A program made the translations under genes and the position numbers. DNA of 61,675 nucleotides from Kangiellaceae bacterium (GTDB taxonomy: Bacteria > Pseudomonadota > Gammaproteobacteria > Enterobacterales > Kangiellaceae): positions 1 to 61,675 of the forward strand of contig JAPHTP010000022.1 in NCBI GenBank assembly GCA_026196875.1, given 5' to 3'. Every line of letters starts with the position of its first letter. Position 1 is the stretch's first letter. The notes under the pieces are model-generated. The model ran no database searches. It saw nothing but the letters and a program-made list of their open reading frames with translations, and was not told the origin of the DNA. Shown here in pieces: positions 49,101-58,000 of the stretch.

Positions 49101-50125
49101 TTAACCTTTGCGCGTTGCCATGATTTGAGTAAAACTTCCTGCTGCGCACGAGAACTTGGTGCAGTAATTCCATTGGAAGCTCCATCACTATTAACTGCCA
49201 CTCCTTTAACTAAACCATATACTGTATCCCCGTCGCGCTTTGCTTTCGACAATGGCTTTATCATTATCGAAGCAACTCCTTCTCCCCACACAGTTCCGCT
49301 TGCTCGTTGGTCAAATGCACACACTTGAGCGTCTTGATTTTCAACTTCGCCAACAACATTTTTAATTGGTAAAAACATCAAATTAATTGCGCCAACTAAT
49401 GCGCTATCGCAATCGCTTTGAGCAAGCGCTTTTACCGCAGCATCCAAAGCTACTAAGCCAGATGAACATGAAGTATCAACAACCTGAGCAGGACCGCGCA
49501 AATTCAAAGAATACGATAATCGCCCTGCTAACAAAGCTGACCAAGAACCGGTCATAGAATTAAAATCACGCTTTGGCATATCGATAAAGTCAAGATAGTT
49601 GTTTACCATCCTGTGAGCGTGGTCATTTCCAATAAACACACCTACCTGCTTTCCATAAAGTTCACTATGTTGATAGCCAGCATCTTCAATTGATTCGACT
49701 AGTACTTCGAGCATTAATCGATGGTAAGGATCCATATGATGCGCAACTTGTGGAGCAATCCCAAAGAACTCCGCGTCAAATTCGTCAACCCTATCTAAGA
49801 ATCCACCGCGAAACAAAGGTAGTTCTTCATCAGTCACAGCAGTTAACTCCTTGAGCCTGGCATCTGGAAATTCTCTAATACTATTTCGCCCTTCCCTCAA
49901 GTTTTCCCAAAAAGCGTCTTTATTATCTGCATCAGGAAAACGGCAGGCAATCCCAACAATTGCAATGGGCTCGCCTACTACGTCGACATCTTTTTGATCC
50001 AGTAGCTTAAGATAGTTAACCGCTTCACTTTTAGGCAATTTATTCTCTTTTACCTGTTGCAATATATAGCGAAGTAAATCCTTTCGAGCCGCTTCTCTCG
50101 TTAAATCATTATCCTGAGCTGTCAT
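43130..50125 (-). CDS. Hybrid PKS-NRPS: KS-carrier-C-A-PCP-degenerate E
   Basis: The protein has 2331 residues. N-terminal docking helices span 1-50. The KS spans 55-465 with Cys220 (DTSCSSG), HGTGT and a GHTVG histidine, so its triad is complete. A long linker leads directly to a carrier (Ser ~742, LGGDSISG), with no AT, KR or DH. The C domain starts near 822 (HHIITDG at ~954). The A domain spans 1300-1745, with specificity residues read as D-G-P-F-M-G-V-V-F, suggesting a hydrophobic amino acid. A PCP lies near 1806 (IGGDSISG). The last ~440 residues follow an epimerization domain but have Pro2005-Asn2006 where the active-site His-His should be, so epimerization is unlikely. The C-terminus is strongly basic (RKRSNKHKMKI) and probably meets the acidic TubC-type domain of the next protein, 13 bases downstream. 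Confidence 0.9.
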   Translation of the reverse strand: MTAQDNDLTREAARKDLLRYILQQVKENKLPKSEAVNYLKLLDQKDVDVVGEPIAIVGIACRFPDADNKDAFWENLREGRNSIREFPDARLKELTAVTDEELPLFRGGFLDRVDEFDAEFFGIAPQVAHHMDPYHRLMLEVLVESIEDAGYQHSELYGKQVGVFIGNDHAHRMVNNYLDFIDMPKRDFNSMTGSWSALLAGRLSYSLNLRGPAQVVDTSCSSGLVALDAAVKALAQSDCDSALVGAINLMFLPIKNVVGEVENQDAQVCAFDQRASGTVWGEGVASIMIKPLSKAKRDGDTVYGLVKGVAVNSDGASNGITAPSSRAQQEVLLKSWQRAKVNPEQISYIEAHGTGTHLGDPIELKGLSGAFSKNTDKKQFCGLGSVKTNIGHTVGVSGLASMIKVLLSFKHQQLAPSLNFQIPNQFVDFCNSPIFYNDVLRSWDAPSPRIAGVSSFGLSGTNCHLLLQEYEADDETLAEHSDIEKINKCFALPISARNPELLTETVQRYLDFLAREPQTNLADLCYTASVGRPQYSERVIVLADSISLLVERLQQLIISLRSRVSSGTIEGIFRLSNSQSGNQKQASQSKMKPSELGRQANGLLDSEVWPTAEKLELLAQLYVAGAQVKWTLLFKDEKFRRIHLPSQPFIKQRFWFEDTRRSKQTANKLTVRGLTDEANNSDPKEMYRVARVGESIKDFNSTKNSDEFSTIGAQVIAYVVCDTLGYDAIRLTDNYYALGGDSISGTRIIYILNEMLGLNAELSDILATESLKDFIDSLCKHRGLNKAVEQLEEGEATSLSSSVSQAPNSISSTQIPIIEEAEYYSLSRAQRRMYMQSELDPNATTYNATAIIELAQAPVMEKEQAILQWLVERHESLRTRFEVIDGSPIQKISKGIKFTPVYLDVSERSGEIQQVLQSVVEEYVKPFDLLVAPLLRVIFIKVRLRYFMLIDMHHIITDGASVGIFIQEYMALKRGGLLADLPISYKDFAVADIAQVKTEKYQRQVKHWLERFDGDLPVAQLDTDYPRPPARDFSGATLHTRLDRNELQMLQRLAVAQGCSLFVVLMSAFRVLLAKYGAGNDLTIGTPVSGRYQHQTHGLIGMFVNTLALRDTVENSERFTELLARVKSRTLQDFDNQDYAYEDLIEALDQTHVPDRNPLFDICLVLQNQDMGLSTDGALQDVSFEAGIAKFDLTVFCRVNGEELEVNWEYATALFSSERIERLARHFKQLLKKVAIAPEDKIADIDFFNDLDREQLLDDDTASSFNPVLELSIGELFASQAARKPNAIAAVYGESTLSYTELHNRSNQLAHYIVSQGVEQGDVIALRFESGFDMLIAIFAVLKSGAAYVPLDFANPIERTTGILDDCDAKILLTNSADTLSLTSSLNVIETDQLDLSMESSSDLKQVVGGDDLAYIMYTSGTTGKPKGALIRHKSVIRVIKNTNYLHLDDDDVCLLLSNYAFDGCVPDLYGALLNGGRVVLTNKNDVLDSDKIAKLITQHQVTSMFVTTALFNLLVEQQLEHLASIKNLMFGGEAVSYNHVEEAFNVLGKGRLIHVYGPTETTVFATALVIDKLTPKIKSVPIGYPINQTSLYILDEQYKPVPYGCTGELYIGGEGLALGYLNREELTAERFIDNPFNSGEKIYRTGDLVRRLNDGSVLYVGRIDSQVKIRGFRIELGEIENVLASIPQLSRAIVVDFKQDNRKYLAAYVVARTGQKISQKSLRQKLAESLPEYMIPDSFSFIEDIPLNANGKVDRRRLPAPVLDSLEAYIAPGNQLEADLCDVWQELLGIEKVGVEDNFFRIGGDSISGIQLVSRLRQAGFSLQVKDVFAAPTVSQLACWLKEHKAEVDYEAEQGVLEGSFSLAPSQQNNISRLSMSSGTDSSSLELTDCQAFIIPIESNIEEDVIRTAVIALVQQHDMLRCYFDIDGGVQSFCDNIDKIPRIRKVDVSNYDLSVAEEELLSVEFQNQISDWVSSCDLREAPLWQIGHLTGYVDRKSKLCFVVPNLICDEISTQTIASDLQRLLCGEPLEAKTSSYRQWEQALNKFTKESQTHEAYWRQVCSQPKPKLEIVEEKPLSFEQNYSSDSINMANQGYRTTSKELVLSALAITLKEVCGEKLNSVLLREQDREAIFDSLNFTRTVGCFNRKFPVVLNARQNITDTIIQTKEMLRGIPARGVGFEASSQSSQFFNSDMPVIQVNYLEKNDFNPNVLYLQKTSCFADDAAARSGARENIGLAIDCLLVDGLLKLTIHSYLSQGISQQIYKSFERNLQRVIEHGKQTANIGGEATPSDFDVDSLSISRLQKIQNKLSTNGTQKAANRKRSNKHKMKI

Positions 50126-50138
50126 AGCAAACTATTCC

Positions 50139-53100
50139 TTAAAGCTCTTCTAAAACCGAATCAACGGACTGATTGTCTTTGGTCAATCTGTCCATGATAT
50201 TTTCCCAATCATCGTCCGTCCTCGCAGGCTCGGTTTGAAGATTGTCTTCTTCCTTAGATACCCCACGTTTGTCGTCAACATATTCAGCCATGACGTCAAC
50301 AGACGGGTAAGAGAAAATATCCGACATATCAACAATTCCGGGATATTGCGATTCGATTATCTTAAGTAGATGGGTCGCCATGATTGAGTTACCTCCCATA
50401 TCCTGGAAGTTGGTGAATATGTCAATTTCTGCGATTCCCAGAACGCTTGCATAAATGGTCGCAAGAGTCACCTCTGTTTCGCTTAGTTCATCTTCGCTCT
50501 TACCCAGTATTTGGAGATCTTCAATTATTTCTTCGCTTTGTTCATTGCCTGGAGATGCGACAGTTGTTTGAAATTTCAATTCAAGCTCCGGAGACAGGCA
50601 GAACACTAGTTGGTCGCGAACATGGGTGAACACCGCAGGGTTAATATCTGCCGGCAATATACGCGTAACGTTGTTAGCTAATATCTGACCAAATTTGTTG
50701 AATGCATTATCTGTTGTCAATGAAGTAAAAGGCGTCATTTCAGTATCAAGCTCAAAATCGACCGACATTCCAACCTCACTCCAACTCGGCCAGTTAATCG
50801 AGTTGATCGCTATATTTTTATCTAATGCAACCTGCACCAAAGCATCCATAAATGCATTCGCCGCCGCATAGTCGCTTTGACCCTCACCGCCAACTAGCGC
50901 AGTAATTGAAGAGTACAAACTAATAAAGTCTACTGATTCGGCCGCTAGCGCAGAAAGCAGATTGACTGTACCTTCTAGTTTCGGCTTTAAAACCGAATCA
51001 AAAGTGTTAAATGATTTACGTAAAACAAAACCGTCGCCGGCTATCCCGGCAGCATGAAACACTCCGTTTACTCGACCGAAACGCTCTTTCAAAGAACTAA
51101 TTAAACTGGCTACTTGTTTGCTATCTGTAACATCTACCGACATATAACTAACTGACTTTAACTGTGATTGCAGCGTCAGTAGCGTTGCGCAAATAGAAGA
51201 CTGTTTTTCGTCAGTCATATTCGCTGCAATCGACTCCCATTTGTCTGATGCAGGAAAACTGGAACGCCCGAGTAGCACAACATTGGCCTTAGCATTACTA
51301 GAAATGTGTCCAGCTGCAGCAAGGCCAAGACCGCCAAGACCACCAGTGATGATATAAACGCCTTCCTCACGATAATCAGCTGGCTGTTCCTCTGGTAAAG
51401 TTTTAGGGAACAGTTCTTGCTGATAACACCTTTGTTGACGCAATGAAACAACTCTACCAGTAGGTATACTGAACAGTTGAGAGACTACATCGGTTGGATC
51501 AGAGTCAACCGCAACATCAAGCACACGACAATCGAGTCCGGAAGTTTCCATGGCAAAAGTGAGTCCAAATATTGCGTTAGAAGCCGCCAATGGATTTAAT
51601 TGCTTATCAGAGTCATCTACTGCGTAAGCTCCACTGCTAACGATTGCCAATCCCCAAGGTAACTTTAGCTTTTCATCCAAAATTGCCTTGCTCAAATAAA
51701 ACAATGTATCGGTGCTCAATTTGCGTCGTTTTGCAAAAGTTTCACTGTCAAATAGATAATCACATTCATCCTCGGATACGGCATAATCAGTCGCCATCAA
51801 AATTCCGGAAATTCCTTGCGCTAATTCGCTCTTCAGTAATTGAGAACACCCCTCTGCGCTTGCGATGAAAGAACCTTTAAGCACCTCTTCTTCAGCAGTT
51901 CTAAGGATTACATGGCGGAAGTCTATTCCCCGATTCTGCATAGCTTGGAGTAAAAATTCTGTGCGGTTTTGAGTACTCGAAATAACAAGCAATGGCCCTT
52001 CGACCTGTGTTGAATTAGATGAATAATCCGTTAGAGGGATCCATCTTGTTGCAAGATATTCGTTTTCATGTATATCGCCATTGTTAAAATCGAAATTATG
52101 GACCTTCTTAGTAACGTAGCCTTCGGCTTTTGCGATTACTTCTCCTTTTAGATCGACCATCACAACATCATAGCTATGAGTTTCTTCTTCCCCCGTGACT
52201 GGAGTTTTAGCAGTCACCAGGCTGTAGAACGATTCAGTGAACGGCTTGCAAAGTTGAAAAGACTTGTACATAAAAGGCAGATAGGTTTCACTCGTACTTT
52301 GGCTTGTCAAATTCATGGCGTTATCAAGCATGGCTGGATGAATAATCAAATCACTCAGCTCCTCTTTAAACTCTTCTGGCAAAGCTAGCGTCGCGAGTGC
52401 TTGCGAACCTTTCATCCATGCCTTGCTAATTGAGTTCCAGTGTGGTCCGAATTGAAATACACCAGTATCTTGTTCACTAAGATATTCTTCAATGAACTCT
52501 TCGGCATTTTCCTGAATATTCAAAAAGCTGGTATCTTTTTCGAAAACTTGATGCTGCTCTTTTATTTTACCTTCGACATGTTGCTGCCAATGAGCCTGCT
52601 CCTCTTTTTCGCTAGCACTGACGATGCTGAAACGATACCCGTCCTCAACCTTTGTTAAGCTGACTCTTACATTTCTGACATCGTTTGCCTCTACTATCAT
52701 TGGTTGCAAGAAAAACAAATCAGCTAATTCCATAACATCCAGACCAAGCGCATCTTTAGCAACAAATCGTGCCATCTCCAAGTAAGTTGTACCCGGAACT
52801 ACTCCTGTTTGATTAATTTTATGATCTGCCAGTACCCAATGAGTTTCGTTACTAAAACTAGATTCATATAACCACTCGTTTTCCGTTTGTGATAGGCGTC
52901 TTTCAACTAATGGGTGCAACACAGACTTGTACCCTTTCACTTCACTGATTTTAGGATCAGCCCAAAGTCGAACTCGCTCGAAAGGATAAGTCGGCTGCGA
53001 AAGTCTGCGGCACTTCTCCCCATCGAAGCACTTTGCCCAATCCACTTCAGCTCCCTGGCAATAGTTTTTAGCCAGTGACAGCAGATCGCTTTGAGCAAAA

Positions 53101-54935
53101 CTCTGAGTATATTGAAGCAATGCTTGATCCGCCTGCTCAGTAAAAACCCTTCTTTCTCGTTCAGTAATTTCTCCTGGCCCACGTTGTGTTTTCTTTTCAC
53201 TCACAACCGAAAAGCCACCATAAAAAACATTTTCAACTTGTTGGCCATCCAGTGCAGCCAAACTCTGCTTTAATGCTTGGCGGAGTTCTTGTTTGCTAGT
53301 AGCGATAAGACAAATACGATGATTGTAATGACCTCTACCAATCGCAGCGGTATAACAAAGATCAGCCAGCGACCACTCATCTCCGCTGCAAAAATTCTGA
53401 TAACGAGTAACATAGTCTCGCAACAATTCCTGTTTTTTAGCTGATACTACCAAGCAATAGTTTTTTTGTTCACTTGGCCGCTCAGATATTTGTGGAGCTT
53501 CTTCGATTACCATATGGCAGTTGGTTTTGTTAAAACCAAATGAACTAACCGCAGCTCTTCTAGGTTTGTTATTTGAAGGCCAAGATTGACGTTTATCCGA
53601 GACATAAAGAGGACTTGCCGCAAAATTTATATAAGGATTTGGCTGATTAAAGTTGATAGTCGGAGCCATCTCTTTATTCTGAAGTGACTTAATAACTTTA
53701 AACAATGAAGCAATTCCCGAAGATGCGACCAAATGTCCCATATTAGTTTTCAAGGAACCAATTGCGCAAAACTGTTTACGCTGAGTAAACTGGCGAAAAG
53801 CGTTAGTTAGCCCTTTAAATTCAATCGGGTCACCGAGCACCGTTCCAGTACCGTGAGCTTCAATGTAGGAAAGGGATTCCGGATCAATATCAGCATCTTT
53901 CCATGCCCTTAAAATAACTTCTTCTTGGGCTTCAGCGTTAGGCGCCGTCAGCGCATTTGATGCGCCGTCGTTATTGATCGCACTGCCCTTAATCACGGCG
54001 TGAATATTATCACCGTCTCGCAACGCTCTTTGCATAGATTTGAGCATCACCATTGCAACCCCTTCACCCCATACGGTACCGTTGGCATCGGCATCAAAAG
54101 TACGAATCATGCTATCTTCAGATTCAACCGAACTCATACTCATGCCACCTTGCAAGTTAGGTTTTAATTCTCCATGTACAATGTTCACTCCACCAGCTAA
54201 CGCTGCACTACACTCGCCACTAAGAATTGCTTTAGCTGCCATGTGTACTGAAACCAAACTCCCTGAGCAAGCCGTATCTACCAACATACAGGGGCCACGA
54301 AAATTAAATAGATAGGATATTCGGCTCGCGATAATACTTTCCCATGCGCCGGTCAGTTGCATGGGATCTTTCTTAGCACTATAACGATACTGAGAAATAT
54401 TAGTCCCTTCTCGGCCTATATAAACGCCTGTATCACTACCAAATAATTTTTCGCCGCCGTAACCAGCGTCTTCCATTGCTTCCCAAGTTACTTCCAATGT
54501 GAGACGCTGGTTAGGGTCCATATAGGTTGCTTCTTTTGGCGGAATGCCGAAAAAGTTCGCATCAAATTTGTCAATTTCTCGCATATAACCAGCTGGCGCA
54601 TATGCATCGTCTAAGTCCTTTGGATCGGCAACAATACCGGTGACGTATTCCATATAGTATGGGTTACGTAAAACGTGCTCGGCATCCTTTACTCTTATTT
54701 GCGGATACTCATCGATGCAGTTGATTCCGTCTCGCAATAACTCCCAAAACTCTTCTACACTTTCTGCTTTAGGAAATCGTCCTGCCATGCCAACCACAGC
54801 GATGTCATTATCTGATTTTTTGGAAATTTCGTTCGCGTTAGCCTGTGTTATTTCGAGCAAGAACCGCTTTGCATCTTCTTGGCTCAGCTTTTTTTCTGCA
54901 ACTTGATTGAGTATGTAACTTTTTATCGTATTCAT
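50139..54935 (-). CDS. Trans-AT PKS module KS-DH-KR-ACP
   Basis: This 1598-residue one-module protein lacks an AT. Docking helices span 1-40. The KS spans 43-475 (Cys223 in DTACSGS, HGTGT, and a GHLVA histidine). The DH spans 673-945, with first His in ADHKINQTG, but the second motif reads LDNAMN, Asn where Gln or His is usual. The KR spans about 1190-1395 (ITGGLGGLG, catalytic Tyr and Asn in SDYAAANAF, B-type-like GD in HAAGIAGD). The ACP is near 1515 (MGGNSIMATH). It should add a malonyl unit, reduce it and perhaps dehydrate it. The start is supported by AGGA eight bases before the ATG. It lies between the similar module at 55013 and the hybrid at 43130, in colinear order. Confidence 0.92.
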   Translation of the reverse strand: MNTIKSYILNQVAEKKLSQEDAKRFLLEITQANANEISKKSDNDIAVVGMAGRFPKAESVEEFWELLRDGINCIDEYPQIRVKDAEHVLRNPYYMEYVTGIVADPKDLDDAYAPAGYMREIDKFDANFFGIPPKEATYMDPNQRLTLEVTWEAMEDAGYGGEKLFGSDTGVYIGREGTNISQYRYSAKKDPMQLTGAWESIIASRISYLFNFRGPCMLVDTACSGSLVSVHMAAKAILSGECSAALAGGVNIVHGELKPNLQGGMSMSSVESEDSMIRTFDADANGTVWGEGVAMVMLKSMQRALRDGDNIHAVIKGSAINNDGASNALTAPNAEAQEEVILRAWKDADIDPESLSYIEAHGTGTVLGDPIEFKGLTNAFRQFTQRKQFCAIGSLKTNMGHLVASSGIASLFKVIKSLQNKEMAPTINFNQPNPYINFAASPLYVSDKRQSWPSNNKPRRAAVSSFGFNKTNCHMVIEEAPQISERPSEQKNYCLVVSAKKQELLRDYVTRYQNFCSGDEWSLADLCYTAAIGRGHYNHRICLIATSKQELRQALKQSLAALDGQQVENVFYGGFSVVSEKKTQRGPGEITERERRVFTEQADQALLQYTQSFAQSDLLSLAKNYCQGAEVDWAKCFDGEKCRRLSQPTYPFERVRLWADPKISEVKGYKSVLHPLVERRLSQTENEWLYESSFSNETHWVLADHKINQTGVVPGTTYLEMARFVAKDALGLDVMELADLFFLQPMIVEANDVRNVRVSLTKVEDGYRFSIVSASEKEEQAHWQQHVEGKIKEQHQVFEKDTSFLNIQENAEEFIEEYLSEQDTGVFQFGPHWNSISKAWMKGSQALATLALPEEFKEELSDLIIHPAMLDNAMNLTSQSTSETYLPFMYKSFQLCKPFTESFYSLVTAKTPVTGEEETHSYDVVMVDLKGEVIAKAEGYVTKKVHNFDFNNGDIHENEYLATRWIPLTDYSSNSTQVEGPLLVISSTQNRTEFLLQAMQNRGIDFRHVILRTAEEEVLKGSFIASAEGCSQLLKSELAQGISGILMATDYAVSEDECDYLFDSETFAKRRKLSTDTLFYLSKAILDEKLKLPWGLAIVSSGAYAVDDSDKQLNPLAASNAIFGLTFAMETSGLDCRVLDVAVDSDPTDVVSQLFSIPTGRVVSLRQQRCYQQELFPKTLPEEQPADYREEGVYIITGGLGGLGLAAAGHISSNAKANVVLLGRSSFPASDKWESIAANMTDEKQSSICATLLTLQSQLKSVSYMSVDVTDSKQVASLISSLKERFGRVNGVFHAAGIAGDGFVLRKSFNTFDSVLKPKLEGTVNLLSALAAESVDFISLYSSITALVGGEGQSDYAAANAFMDALVQVALDKNIAINSINWPSWSEVGMSVDFELDTEMTPFTSLTTDNAFNKFGQILANNVTRILPADINPAVFTHVRDQLVFCLSPELELKFQTTVASPGNEQSEEIIEDLQILGKSEDELSETEVTLATIYASVLGIAEIDIFTNFQDMGGNSIMATHLLKIIESQYPGIVDMSDIFSYPSVDVMAEYVDDKRGVSKEEDNLQTEPARTDDDWENIMDRLTKDNQSVDSVLEEL

Positions 54936-55012
54936 GAGTAAAATCCTTTAACTACCACAACACTTAACCCCCTAAAAAGGTTAAACAAAATTCATCGGTA
55001 AATAACTTCGGT

Positions 55013-58000
55013 TTAAATAAGTCCCTGAACATCCTCAACGGAAATTTCTCCCGCAGCCAACTTACTGAGTTGTTCTTCCAATTGTTGTTCAATTATGGCT
55101 TCATCGGTCGCTACTTTATTAGGCCCCTGCTCTGGCGTGATTACGGGTTCCAATACCTTTCTAAAAACAGATGCTTGCTCTCTTAAAGTGGTATAGGTAA
55201 ACAAGTCTGCCATGTCTATTACACCAGAATGTAACTCCTCGAATGCTTGGTATTTTTGGGTCGTTAAAATTGAGTTTCCGCCCAAGTCATTGAATGAATC
55301 ATCAATATGCAATTCTGATTTATCGAGTACTTGTCCCCAAACCTTCGCAACCATTAAGTCGTATTTATCAGGCTTCGAAATTCCGATTAAATCCGTATGC
55401 TTTGTATTTACATTAGACTTCCCCAAATTTGAATTCATTCCGCGACTTTCATTCGCGTCACTTTTCAACATCGCTGCTACTTCTTCACTACAAGCAAGAT
55501 TTAATGATTCAAAATCCTGCACCGTCGCTTGGGGATTAACACTAGATATCACTACCGATGGCGGTAATTCAGAACCAGCGGATATAGCAATCAATAGAGC
55601 TTGCAGAGCTTCCTTAGTGTTGATAGGCAGAAATATTTCATCTTCATTAACTGCGCCATACTCCACAGCGATTCCCGTTTCTCGCCACGCTGGCCACGCA
55701 ATTGACAATCCAGGAAGCCCTTCTCTGCGGCGCTCTGTTGCAAGTGCATCCAGAAAACGATTCGCTGCGGTATAATCACTTTGACCTGCTTCATGGCATA
55801 CACCTGCGATGGATGAATACATCACAAAAAAGTCAAGCGGATCTGTTTTGGTTAGTTGATGTAAATTCAAAGCACCTTGAATTTTTGGAGAGACAACTCG
55901 CTGCAAATCTTCACTAGACTTATTGATTAAAAAACCGTCCCCGGCTCTACCAGCAGCATGGACAACACCACTTATTGGGCCACTTTTTTCACGCAACGCT
56001 TGCAATAACAGCTGCGTCTGATTATTGTCGGTAATATCAAGAACAACACAGTCAAGATCGACACCCAGTTTGGATATTGCCAGTAGCTTTTCTAACTTGA
56101 GCCCCAACTTTTGTGGTGATTCCTCAGAATCGATTAGCGTTGGCCATTCCTTTGATTCAGGTAATTCAGTAGTCGTTGTTAGAACTAACTTAATCTTCAA
56201 CCCTTGAGATTTTGCTTGAGCAGCCATCTCTAGAGCCAGTTCAAGCCCTAGAGCTCCACAGCCACCAGAAATAAAATAAACACCCTCATCTTTCAAACGC
56301 AGAGGTTTTAAAGTCTGAGGTATTTCGACTAACTCCAGAGATTCGTATAGGTTATGACCCTCACGAATAATTTTTGCATGGCCTTGTGAATTTGTTTTTG
56401 GTTCCTGTAGCTGAAAACAGATTTCATCAAACTCTAAGGTTTGGATATCGAGACAAAGCAAAGACATCTGGGGATTTTCGAGAGAAGCGATGCGCGAAAA
56501 AGAAGCTATTGCAGCTTGCATAGGATTTACTTCTTCACCAAATGCGTGCTGTGTGAGTACTAAAAAATTGCCTGAATAACTCAACTTTTGCTGTACGATA
56601 CTGTTAACGGTTGTCATCAATTGGAGCAGAGAACAATTGCTTTCATCACGACTCAAACACTGCCAACCTGCTGCGTAAATAATCCCGCTTAGTTCAAGTG
56701 ATAATTCGTTCAACTTAGCCAGACAAGTAATATAGTCTTTCCGATCTTGCCTTAGCTCAATTACTTCGGCATTTCTATTACGCAGAAATTCAACTAAAGC
56801 AAGCTGTTCCTTTTCACCATTATGAACAACCAGAAACGCCTGAGCTTTCATATCGATTTGAAATTTTTCCTCTGTCTCGACCGCTCGCTCATTAGCTATT
56901 AAATTTAGGCAAAACGTATTAACCGAAGAGTTTGGCCTGTTGAGCATTTCAAATTGCGTAGCCTTTTTAATTCCGTAACGCTCAACCGTGGCGCAGACTT
57001 TTCCTAAACTATCCATCAACTTTGCCTGGAAAGTTACGACTTCCCCTTCTGGTTCACTAGTTCTTATCAAGTGGACAAAGAAGTTCCCCGGTAGGTTTGT
57101 ATAAATCCGTAACCCTCGGTAGAAAAATGGTAGATAGAGATCTCCACTCCCCCCAATATGATTAGCAGCATTAATAGCGGTATCAAGTAGCGCTGGGTGG
57201 TATTGATAATCCTGTATTTCATCAACGTAAGTTTTAGATAGTGATAGTTCGACTAGGTATTCCGTTTGTTCAGCATTACACCAACTTTGCTTTAAGCTGT
57301 TATACCAACGTCCTCCTATCTCCAGACCTCTGTCAAGATCATCTTGACTAGTCAGTTCAAGCGACACTGGTAAAGAACTTAGCAGTTCGCCCATATTTTC
57401 TGATTCAGGAATTTCATCCTGGTTTATCGAAGCCTCATCTAGACTTAACTTCGCCAAAGCATGCTCTTGCCAGCCGCCATCATTTCCCTGACTACAAATT
57501 TTTATTTCGTAGTTTTCGGCTCCACCAATTAACTGCAAATGGAGTTCCTTATGTTGGTAATCCTCTACGATAAAAGGGCTTAAGAACTGAATACTTCCAA
57601 AGTTTATGCTTGATTTATCTCCTTTGTTTAACCTGTCTGCAACGGCTAACATCATCTCTACATAACAGGTTCCAGGTAAGACGTATGAACCCTGAACTTT
57701 ATGATCAGACAATTCCCAATGACTAGTAGCGCTTAAAGTCACTCGGTAAAGGGAAAAATCCTTTGATTCCAAAACCTGAGATAGCAAGGGGTGATTCAGT
57801 GCCACCCCTCCATTTCGATTAGCGGCTAATGCTTCACCGGCTCCTGTTGTTTCGACCCAGCAACGTTGATCAGCGAAAGGATATACCGGAATAGAAATTC
57901 GAGCTGCATTAGTACCTTCAAACCACTGTTCCCAATTTGGTTCAGCTCCACCGCAATAGTATCTCGCTACAATCGTAAGATTTGATTTTCTTTCAGTTTT

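Noticed and set aside
55212-55775. 187-codon open frame on the plus strand inside the KS-DH-KR-ACP gene
   Set aside because: Fully antisense to a well-supported PKS module, with low-complexity Ser-rich translation and no family motif.
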